64,000 bases of DNA from Scedosporium boydii (Eukaryota; Ascomycota; Sordariomycetes; Microascales; Microascaceae): contig NJFT01000034.1 of assembly GCA_002221725.1 (NCBI GenBank), positions 1 through 64,000 of the forward strand, in the 5' to 3' direction. A program made the translations under genes and the position numbers. The notes under the pieces were generated by a model that ran no database searches, was not told where the DNA came from, and saw only the letters and a list, made by a program, of their open reading frames with translations. Shown one piece after another: positions 35,999 to 46,131 of the stretch; the first letter of the stretch is position 1; the number at the start of each line of letters is the position of its first letter.

Positions 35999-38900
35999 CA
36001 GGAGAGGCCACAAGAAAAGTGAGGCGCCCAGTTATGCGTCCAAGGAGTTCAAGTGAGCTCTCTCAGTTTTTAACAAGAATCAGCAATTGTGCTACTGTCT
36101 TGGGACATGAGGACCGCAACGGGAAACGGCGAGACCGCAGGCTCCCACGTTTATTATCCAGTTCGATATGTCACTTTGTACACTAACTTGGGGGCCTCCC
36201 ACAACCATTGGAAACGAGGAAACAACCGACGTCAAGACTTTCCCGGCATTTGAATTCCGTCTTGATCCTCGACCTTTCCCCTCTGATAAACGGACTATCG
36301 CGCGGTTCCCAGGGTGGAAGCGGAGCAAATCGGCTGTGAGGATGAGACTGAGGCGCAAGGCAGACCCAAGGCAGTGACGAGTAGCGCGGTGCAGGCATGC
36401 AGGCACATGAATACAACCTCTAGAGATCGAGGATTCTGAGTCCTACAACTCCAATTGCCCGTCCGGTACCTCTTGATCACGTCCAAGATGTAATTCCGAG
36501 GTAGATTCTGTGCACTCTTGCAGACCCTCCCACCAATTTGCGCTGGTTGAGGCTGGGATGGACAAGACAATATCAGGGTGACAGAGCGGGTCTCCAAGTC
36601 TCCCCGCTCATTGTCCAACAGGCTGCTGAGGTAAAATGAGAGTGAACATCTACATTTTGATTTGTGTCGGTGGCTTCACCTTAGGGTGTAACGAGTACTT
36701 AGGGTCTTTGTGGCTGTGAAAAACATCCAATGACGATTGTCACCAGATGCCAAGCTGGGGAACGTATCAAACTAACATTTTCAAATGGTCCATTTTGGTA
36801 AGGAATGCGAGCCTGCTCTTCACAGCCTGCAAGCAGCGCGCCGTACTTATCCTAGAGCACAGCACAATCGGGTCTCATCCAATCCTATCTATGTCTTGCT
36901 TCTGGGCGAGACCAAGCCTTGCGTTGAAATATTGACCAGGCAAATATATAGTACACATATAAATTTTGAACCGACTCTGAGATATGCTACAAGAAGCTGA
37001 AGACTGCACCAGTCCATGAGACAAGGACAGTCAAGTTATTGAGCACAGCCACAGCACCGCCCTATTAGACCCCAGGCATTCGCTCCTAAACTAATTAATT
37101 AGTGTATTTAGCTCAAGGAGACGGTAAATTAGTTGGTTTATCAATTGATCTCTTTGCGCGGTGCTTTGAACCGCCGCCAGGAGAATTCCTCTTACGAAGC
37201 AAACCACTCTACCGCCAACGTTCGGCAGGATCAGGCATCAGTATAATACAGTTTGTTAGTGAGGACAGGCGGCAGCCAGACGATGTCAGTGTCCAGCACT
37301 GAGACAATCAGCCAAAGGCATGGATATAGGACGGATCAATGTGACCGGAGCATCTCAGCCACGACAACTCCTGAACGCTGAAGCGCTTCAACAACACAAC
37401 ACACTTTACTCACCCCATTTCTTAGTCGACCCTGACATCTGGCAATGTATCTTCAAGGAGGGCGACGAACCGAATATCTAGTAAGGATGACCCAACAACT
37501 GTAAGGTAATCTCTGGTATCGGCCGAGCAATAGGTCATCCAAGAGGAGTGACGGTAAGCATTGTGGGCTGCATTTGCGGCGAACCAGGAAACTATCATCA
37601 AGAACTACAAGTAAGCAACCGCAACGGAATGGGACACTTGGCCCAAGAGAGATAGAGCCTAGGCAGCACAATTCCAAGCTTGGACAAAATCGATGCTGAG
37701 GTGTTGCCCTGTAACGTTCTTGTCTTTTGAAGGAACCTACGAAGTAGAATTGTAGAACGCAACCGACTAGATAAAGCAGCTCCTCGGTCAAGCCCCACCA
37801 CAGCTTTCCATCATCAGTGCCACGCCACCATCAACCACCACGGCGGAAGCAAATCTGACAGCACGGACGAAGTGAGAATGAAATGAGCATCGAGCCACAA
37901 TGCTTACTTCGTAGTCTCTCCAGGAGGTTTCTCACCGAGCGGGACACCAAAGCTGTCTTTGCTTCGTGCCAATGGCGCCATCCACCCATCGATCCTTCTG
38001 CACATCACGCAAGTGCAAGTGGAGGGGAGGGCCAAAAACCAGTTGATACCGCCACACGGCTCTGAACCCCCTTCTTGACATTTGATCGTACGGATCTGAG
38101 GGCCCCAGACGCAAGGGTGGAGTGTCCTACATTGTTTCAAAATGAGGCGCGCTCGATGTCAACGCCTTGCCAAGGACGCACTTCGCCGTACGCATACTAC
38201 GACAAGCTCCGGGGTACCCAGTTAAGACTTTCCCGACCGACCCCAGGAAATCGTCGTCATGTCTGGGAGGGTCTGACGAAATCGCCGACGGCGTTGGAGT
38301 GAACCCATGCGTCCAGTACCCCCGAGCTGCGTCAGCCAGATCCCTTGGGACGAAGACATATCGCCAATCCCTGATTTGTGGAAGGCTGGAATCCAAACAG
38401 TCAAAGATTGGCCTTTGACCTAAATAATTGGTAGCTATTTCAATTGCATCGACTCTGAGAGAGAATGCACACACAAAGGAGCATTCCCATGTATCACTTT
38501 GCGGCTATACTTTATCAACCGCGCCAACCTACCAAGGTCCTGCTTGCGACTCGCTCTAAGCTCAAATGCCATCTCCTAAGCACTTGCGCGTACACTCGAC
38601 CAAATAATGCCCTCTCATCCAGTCATCTCGGCGCACTGGTCGGCTTCGTACGATTTACTGCTTGCTGCAGCGTGGTGGAGCTTACGGAATCCACCCGGCG
38701 CGCATCTCGGACGCGTGCCTCCACTCAAGAACTGTGAACAGGCAATCCCTGTTTCAGAATGAAGCCGCACCAGGTCTATTGATACGCTGGGACCCAAGGA
38801 TTGGTATTTTTCTAGATGTTCTTCTGGCCTTGATTTTTTCTTTACTATTTCCAAGAGGATCCGAATCTTTGCATAAACCCGTCGGTTGGACGATCTACCA

Positions 38901-39784
38901 TATGACAGTCTGCCCATATGCACTTCCCAAGCTGGGTAAACAGATCAATGGGCATCTTCCTGCGGAGTCGTCGAGCGCCATAAACCTCGATATTAATGTG
39001 AGGAGTTGTTACCAAGAAAAGCTCATGGCTCTATTTCCGGGCCAGACTTGGCTTCGTACTTGGCACACTCCATACTTCGTACGTACCAGCCTTCAATAGG
39101 AACCCCACCTCACCGACACACCAAGGACCAGCCCCCCGGTCTGTCTATCTGTCACGGGTCCCTAGTTCGATGCAATGGACGTGTGCAAAGTGATAGTGTA
39201 AACTCAGTTCAGTCTCGGATCCAAGCAGACTGCGGGGTATGAACTACGAAACAGCACGAGGCAAACCCGTCTTCCATTCAAGTACTCGCTACTCACTACA
39301 AGAAACTTCGGGCTCCTGGTCACTGGCTAGGCGTTGCCCGATGCTCCCAAACACGCTCCAACCTACTCACCCTCACAAACTTGCTCTAACAGCCGCACCA
39401 ACGTGCGTCCAACGTGCACCAGATACTCCTCGCTGGCTACGACCACGCTATCGTCGACGACATGAGAATGTAGTCTAGTTTAGATTTCGCTCGATGAGAG
39501 CAAACAATAAAAATGCATGGTGCGAAACAAAATAACCAACAGACGCCAGAGGTTAACTGCATCGGGAATCGGAGAGGATCCTTCTTGCATATTCGTTGAA
39601 AGTAGCTCCAAAGAAAACACCACCGGACAGCCAACCCACTTCCTAGTGTACGGATAGCGCAGATCTACAGGGAGTGGGCTCGATATTCGTACACGACGTT
39701 ATGTCCGGGCTCTTTCTAGCCAACCACTCGAGTCGTACACTACTTTTCCGTTGGCTTCTCGTTTCTTTTTAACAACCCATTCCA

Positions 39785-39807
39785 TTGGATTGGATTGGAT
39801 TGGATTT
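39785..39807. repeat. 5-bp tandem repeat, unit ttgga
   Basis: Four to five copies of ttgga in non-coding DNA. Confidence 0.85.
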
Positions 39808-40903
39808 TGAAGTGGGAGGGTATCCACAGACACCAGAGCTATACATGGATCTTGACGCACACTTTGCCCGAGTTCGTTGATCCGTCTAGGAAACACCATT
39901 GGTCGGTCAACCTGTCGTCTTATCGGGCGCAAAGACATGTGCATAGTCGGCACCAGAGTGTCGGAGGAGGCGGGGGCGCCGCTTTAGCCCATCACAGAGA
40001 GGGACGGGTTGGATGTGATGGTGGGAAAAGGTCAGGAATGACCAAATCGTCGACCAACTAGGCGAGGAGCATGTTTCGAAAGGGAGGGCTGGTTTCGACG
40101 AAAGCGCTCATCCACGCAAGCGTTGGCGTGAGTACCGTGCTGCAAGAAGGCGTGTACTTATTTTTATTCTTCTCTTTTCTTTCTTTTTTCTCTTTCTTGT
40201 GTCGTGTCTTGATAGGGCGCCCGCATTCATGTCAAAGTATAGATACGGTCTCGGCTGCCACACTGGATCAGTCCTCGGTTTTTCTTTTTTTTCTCATATC
40301 GGCGGCTGGTCCCACGATAATGCCTTGGCCCAGCACTGATCAGTGATCTTCATCCACTCGGAACGACTGTTTGCACCTTGCCCAACCCGTCTATTACCTA
40401 GTCCGGACATTCCCCGGACAACGAACAGTGCATTGCCCGTCTTGGAAATAAGAAGAAAATTCTTTTGTGGGAAGCAGAGCATTCCTCGTCATATCGTCAT
40501 TTGTCCTAGTTGTGGGATATATATCCATTGCGTATACCCCCGTCCGTCTAAGTCGACTTGCTAAAATCCTCACCTAAATCCTCGGCCTATCGATTTGCCA
40601 TTACCGACCGACGACCAAAACATACGCATCCACACACACATCAGCCCATGGTGCCGTCTATTGAATTTGGATAGATGGGATTTTCTCAAGATTCCCTTTA
40701 AGCAAATTCTGTACACGTAATACGGGTCCCAGCAGAGTCAGACTGAGCAAGAAAATTTCGACTTGTGTGTTCGAGGCAAGACGACTCGGAGAGTCAGGCG
40801 TTTCTGGTGATCGATTTTCGAAGGGCCAGAAAATTTGTTAGGCTGTTGAGCCCCACCATCACGACCAACAACACCCAACTTAGTCCAGACCAGTTGGGAC
40901 GTG

Positions 40904-42197
40904 ATGGAATCCCACCGCCACGTCCAGGTCCGGGAACTCGATCTCAGTGCTTGCCATCCTTCCTCGATAGTCGACAAAATTAATGCAGTACCGGCCTTGA
41001 AAACAAGTACTGGTAAGGGTTAATTTTTCCTTTCCTCACGTGCGCTTCGTTATCCATTTGACCGGCGGCAATATCGTTCGTTGTCTTGTCTCGTAGTCCT
41101 TGGGCTTGGACAACGCCTCTCCCTTTCTAAAATACTCGGGAATATGGGCTCTGTTGTCCTGGCCTCGGGTGGACAACTTGTCGGGAGAAATTCCGGTTCC
41201 AGAGCTCTTAGCCTCGTGTGTTGCGTGTCGCAACTCATCGGCAAGCAAATCAAGCTTGTTCCCACGACCAACAGCTTCCCGTCTCTGCATTTTCTCCAAG
41301 CTCCACATCTCCAGCTAACTTCGCCATCCAACAGCATTCTTTACTTTTCTACGCGCCAACCTTGCTCTAAACCACTCGGCCCTCTCGTCCCAAACTAACA
41401 CGCCGCTCCTCGAGCCCACCCTCACGTATGTCCCCTCTTCGCCCTCGCCCTTAGGCGTAAACACGCCTCTCGTGCCACTCGACGACATCCCCCCTCTCTC
41501 CCTCGAAATCCTCACGAATGAAGACGAAAAGACCGACGCCCTCCAGCTTGTGGCCGAATCGGTCGTGGAACAGCGCAAAGAAGCAGTAGTAGGCCTCGGG
41601 ACCCACCCTCTCTGCTTAAGCGGCCTCGTGACTTCCATGGGCCTCGCCCTCCACTATTCCTACGGCGCCAGGGGAGGAGGTCTCACTGTCCCATTCTTAA
41701 TGTGCGCCCTCCTGATGGCGACCTATCTCGCTGCCGTTTATTACCTTACGGCGGGGTATATCCGCCTCGCCCAAGATGTCATCCCTTCGTGGGTTACCTC
41801 GGGGGATTGTAGGCGGGACATGGTCCTTGCAGCACACGAGGGAAATAAAATCATCGGGACTCTCGTGCTGAGGCTAGAGCCTAGTTTTACCTCGCTTAGT
41901 AGGCGCAAGGGTAGACATCCTAGCCTGCGAGGGGGAAGATGCGTAATCAAGGCCTGGACGACGGCAAAGTCGCACCGAGGCGAAGGGGTGGGTATGAGCC
42001 TGCTGAGGAGAGCTGTCAAGTTGACGAGGGAGAAGTGCGGCAAGGATGCCGCCGTGGGATTCGCGAAAGAACACGCCAACAGCACCATGATCCTCCCCGA
42101 GATGTTTAATGGTTCGTTCAGGAAGCGCGAGAGGAGGGCGACGCAGGCGTTGGACGATGTATTGGCGGACCTCGACAGTAGCAGGAAAAAGAGATGA
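40904..42197 (+). CDS. GNAT-family acetyltransferase with membrane segment
   Basis: Two exons, 40904-41012 and 41335-42197, give 323 residues. Exon 1 (MESHRHVQVRELDLSACHP to ALKTST) ends in phase 1 at gtaagg. Exon 2 begins after ccaacag and continues AFFTFLRANLALNHSALSS, so the frame is restored. The last exon alone has no ATG before 41637, which is why an upstream exon is needed. A hydrophobic segment, TVPFLMCALLMATYLAAVYY, lies at about residues 155-175. The C-terminal half holds a GNAT acetyl-CoA motif: KAWTTAKSHRGEGVGMSLLRRA. The tail is basic. It is probably an N-acetyltransferase anchored in a membrane; the substrate is unknown. The intron, 322 nt, is far longer than the others here and could hide a cassette exon. 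The gene converges on the H4 variant with 352 bp between stops. Confidence 0.75.
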
Positions 42198-42549
42198 AAG
42201 AAAGTAGTCGGCTCATGAGATACGAACGGATGGATGAATATACCCCGGGCTTCAAAGAGCCCATTCTCCCTTCTCTGCACGTGTTAAACTCTCGCGAATC
42301 CTATTTCTCAATGCGGATCTGTGCCTGTATTTGTCGTCTCCCTTCTTCGATGTGCATATACCATTCCTAGTCCCTAATCGCATGTCGGTGATTCCTATTT
42401 ACCTCCGAAAGAAATAGACGCCTGGTATCGTTTCATTCGTCATAATTCGTAAGTGCTAGGAAAACCCCTCTCAACGCCGTTAACTCCAAAATCGCCGGCC
42501 ACAAAACTGAAGATAGAATGGGGCATCATGTTGGCTGCTGCCAGGAAGA
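42198..42549. other. Intergenic between convergent stops
   Basis: 352 bp separate the GNAT stop from the histone H4 variant stop. No gene seen; probably both 3' untranslated regions. Confidence 0.7.
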
Positions 42550-43389
42550 TTAGGCTCCTTGAGAATTGCCCATGGCACGGTTCGGATCCTTTCGAGACGG
42601 GGGAACATAAGTCTCTGGATCAAAACCGTAAATGGGCTGGCCGAGGCGCCTGAGAGAGAAGAGGACCTATGGGGAGTTGAAAAGGTTAGCCGCGCGACCG
42701 CTCGTGAACAGCGCTTGAGGGGCAAAAGGCAAGTGGGGCTAGGGGGTCGCCATGAACAAGAGCTTACGTCGGACACGGTGACCGTCTTTCGACTGCGATA
42801 CTCAAGGACTTGAACGCAGTCTTTAATTATCTAAGTGCATGTTAGCCATCTCGCTACAAAGTGTTGAGAATGTGGTCGATCTTACAGCGCGCAGGCGATT
42901 ATCGAGGGTCACTCGCACCTCATCGTAGATGGTGGCTGAAATGCGCTTTACGCCGCCACGGCGAGCAAGACGACTAACAATAAATCACAGATCAGCAAAA
43001 TACTAAATAAATCACAATACCACCTGAGCTCAAAATACTCGGTCAGAGCGAAGCAAGTGATGGATGTATACGTACCGAATAGCAGGCCGAGCTGGTGTGG
43101 TGGAAGAGAAGACGTCAATCAATCAGTCTGCAGAGTCTTCGACTAGAACTACCATCGTCGACGCTTCCAGGTAATACTTACTAATGCCTTTGAGGGCGTC
43201 CTTGCTAACCCTGCTTGAAGGGACGTCAGTCGATGGTCCTCTGTTCAGCTCCAAGGATACATACTGGTGTCGTCGAGGCTTGGGCGCAATCAAGCCTTTA
43301 CCCTTGCCACCACCCATTCTGCTAGAAACAATGGGCACCGCGGTGCCTTTGCCCCTTGAGGGACCTCCTCTCTGAAAGGTAGGAGGCAT
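42550..43389 (-). CDS. hH4v: Divergent histone H4 variant
   Basis: Six exons on the minus strand give 146 residues: 43389-43265, 43213-43182, 43091-43076, 42973-42886, 42830-42768 and 42666-42550. The histone fold is clear: ALKGITRPAIRRLARRGG, VKRISATIYDEVRVTL, then KDCVQVLEYRSRKTVTVSDV and LFSLRRLGQPIYGF. Canonical H4 is 102-103 residues and nearly invariant; this one has a longer N-terminus (MPPTFQRGGPSRGKG) and about 20 extra residues after YGF, ending MGNSQGA. In the tail the K16 equivalent is Arg, K12 is Ala and K20 is Arg. Exon 3 is 16 nt. Intron 1 ends aagcag, a tandem acceptor; the aag choice gives exact H4 spacing. It resembles the Neurospora hH4v class. Its chromatin role is unknown. 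A TGACGTCA site lies about 295 bp upstream. Confidence 0.85.
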
Positions 43390-44745
43390 AGTTTGATGAT
43401 ATCAATAATACAATTTGAATAAAGGTCTGGGAAGTGAAACAATGTCTTGAACAGATAATCGCAATCACGAAGATTAATTGTAAACAATGGTGAATGAAAG
43501 AAAGAAGAGGGTGTGCCGGCAGCCTGCCGTGAGAGAAGAGCCGCTGTTGTCAGTGTCACGTGGATGATCCGGTCCAGCATCCGGGAGCTCCTTCCACTCA
43601 GGCTCCGACCACGCCCACCAACAGACAAAACATGAAACCCGCGAATCCCGACGTCCGCTGCAAACACGGCACACCAAGACCTTTGACGTCAACTAAGCTC
43701 TCGAGAGAGACCCGAGCTGTCGTATCGGAAGAACACAAAGTACGACAAGTTTCAATGCTGCGTGCAACCTCTTGTCAATGCCGGATCGAACGCCGGCTTA
43801 CATGCTCCGGATCCATCATTCATGAGCGGACTCTACTCCGACCCCCTTGGGCCTTTTACCCACCCAACAGCGAAGCTAACCACGCACCCGTCTTTGCCCT
43901 CCATGAGTTCGATGCCCCTATCAGACCTGAGTGGAATTGGATGAACCTGCTGGTGTTACTTGGCGTCTTACTCACTGGTCTGCAGTATACCCTGTAAGGT
44001 GCTCCGATACCTCTTTTCTGGTGTATTTGATCCTAAAATCCCCCTTTTCCTCCTCTTTCTCTTCCTCTCGGACGAGGTAGAAGCGTTGCTAGTCGTCCCG
44101 TCGTCTAGAATCGAACAGATACGATGAGCCGCCGAGGTTCCCCAGTGGTCTTTCTCTATCCTTGCAAGACCAGAACTCGCCAGATCCCGGATCGCTGCAT
44201 GCCAGTCAAAGAATTGAAGCCGCTTCCACATCAAATTCCCCCCTTCACTGGCCCGCCCAAGCGAAAGAATCCAATTAGCGACGGGCTATAGCCTTCGATG
44301 AGCAAGAGACGCAAAAGCGAAATCCGGTGCCTGTGTTCCGATGCCCCTTTTTGGTTTCTCCATTCGCATAAGAAATTTCTAGTCTATAATTGTAATAAGT
44401 TGGTGCTATTAACACATTTTTAGAGAGGCGAGGATTCTACTTCGATCCCGCTGCTGTTTCTCTCTGACAACACTAATAAGAAATTGATGGCAATATGAAA
44501 CTTTTCAGTTTAAAAGCAGTAGTTGGTTACAAAAATTCTCTATTGAAGGAATTAAAAGAAGTTGTACGATTAAAGGGACTCTTTGTCCCGTGCATTATTA
44601 TAAGATGTAATAATCCATTTGTAGCCCAACATAAGAAGAAGTCGAGTGTCTCAAAAGTACCAAAGGAAGAAGAAAGGCCATTGTAAGCCGCATGCTTAGC
44701 CCCCGGTGTGTCCAGGTACCGGGCACAGGACCGGAGCCAAAATGT
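43390..44745. other. Intergenic, 5' of the H4 variant
   Basis: The left part is the H4 variant promoter. The right part, about 44380-44700, is clearly more AT-rich than its surroundings and holds a Lys-rich 63-codon open frame (44495-44686, +) with no known relatives. I do not call it a gene. Confidence 0.6.
43684..43691. promoter_or_regulatory. CRE-type palindrome TGACGTCA
   Basis: A perfect TGACGTCA lies 295 bp upstream of the H4 variant ATG. bZIP factors of the CREB/ATF class bind this site. Function here is inferred only. Confidence 0.45.
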
Positions 44746-46131
44746 CTACTCTGATATAAAGGTAGCCTCTGTTAGAAGCTCACCCTCTTCTGAGATCTCT
44801 TCTTCACCAAGCTTGAGCTTAAGAGTAAGCTTCACTTGCGGGGAGTACTTGACATTCAAATATTAGCTATTCACCCGAGGTCAAACAAGAACGTTGGGGC
44901 ATGATGGAGCTTACCTGATACACGTATGGCTTCGTTCCAGCTGCGGTCTGTACTATCTTCTTTACAAATCCAGGAACTTCAGCCATGACGTCTATCCTAT
45001 CAAGACGCTCACCGAGTGCACCCTCGAGGACGGCGGTAAGTTCCTTCCCATCCTTCGTCTTGCCAGACCAGGTAAACTTGGCCTCGCTGGGGGCGGGCCA
45101 GTCGTTCACCGGGTCGCCTGCAGACTTGAGGTGAGTGGCAGTACTATCGCAGCCAGCCCTTACAATCTCGCCGTCTTTCGCAATCATGCCGACGCAGACA
45201 GTCGTCGAACCGTAAGAGGGAGGGGTGGTGTACTCCATAAGGATGGCGGAATAGGTTGGACCCTGGAAGTTGACAAAGTTCCACCTCGACGCGGCATGGT
45301 GGGGTTTCATGCCCTGCAGGGCGTAGACGTAGAACGCTCGGCCCGAGAAATCGATCGGGCCATCTGCGGTGGTGATGGTACCTTCGCTAGTGCATCGAGG
45401 CCAGAAGGCATGTCTCATCAAGCCCCAGGGATTCGTGAAGTCGGTGCCGAAAAGAGTGGTACCTGTTGTTCCGGCGTGGATAGCGGGGGCGGTCCGGGTA
45501 ACCGTCAGATTCACGATGCAGCCCTCATCAGCCAGGCTCTTGATCGTGTACGTAGTCCCATCTTCGGACAGTTCAACGGCGCAGTTGTCGGCATAGAAGC
45601 AGGTCTTATCATCGCTGAAATCAACGTTGGAGAGCTGGGTGGAAGACCAGATGTGGGGTATCGAGGCGTCGCGAGAGAAGACCTTTGCGGTAAACTGGCA
45701 GGTAACATGGAGGCCACTGGAGACCGGGTTAGTATCACAAGTAAGAAAGAAAAAAAAGTTCGGGCTCGGTATTGAGGAGCGTTCCATACACCACATTACT
45801 ATAGATGACCTGGGCACAACCGAGCTGCCCGCTCGACGACATGAAGTAGAAGGTCTGCGTTTCCACCGAGGTCGAGTCCATGGCCCTCCATTTCAAGTCG
45901 TCGCGCTTGAGTTCGGTATATGGAACTGTTGCCGCTTCTTCCGCAACCGACTTGATGGCGGTAGGGCCGTAGATGGGTTCCTGGATACCGGCGACATTTG
46001 CCAGCCTTTCCGAAGAATTCAGGGCAAGGTTAGTTTTAGATTATTTTCTCGCATGCCAAAGAAGGGCGGCGGGGGGGTGGAAAAGGCTAAGACGGGAAAG
46101 ACGCCTACTGCTGCTTCGCCCAGTTGAACAT
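44746..46131 (-). CDS. SVF1: Survival factor Svf1
   Basis: Four exons on the minus strand, 46131-46109, 46005-45790, 45716-44915 and 44829-44746, give 374 residues. Svf1 is a two-lipocalin-fold protein needed for survival under oxidative and cold stress and linked to ceramide handling in yeast. The N-terminus [14 protein letters not shown] is the family's conserved amphipathic start, split by the first intron. Family blocks follow: [109 protein letters not shown] and TKPYVYQ. The last exon gives [14 protein letters not shown]. For intron 3 the acceptor gtgaag is used; the one 5 nt upstream would give an immediate TGA. Length and order match the family. Confidence 0.94.

Larger units (their letters stand above)
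35463..40903. other. 5.4 kb without a recognisable gene
   Basis: The left part is the promoter side of the C2H2 gene. The rest has many short open frames on all strands but none with a family resemblance, a consistent splice pattern or a start in context. It holds an 8-bp tandem repeat (35957-35998), a TTGGA repeat (39785-39807) and CGAAGTA-type motifs near 37738, 37908, 39053 and 39075. A small or non-coding gene could be missed here. Confidence 0.6.

Noticed and set aside
41472..42197. GNAT gene starting at 41472
   Set aside because: That position is GTG inside a longer coding exon; an upstream exon at 40904-41012 with an ATG restores a better N-terminus.
44495..44686. 63-codon Lys-rich frame
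   Set aside because: Lies in AT-rich DNA, no family and no splicing signals; not enough to call a gene.
44894..45775. 293-codon plus-strand frame
   Set aside because: Antisense to Svf1, which has full family support.
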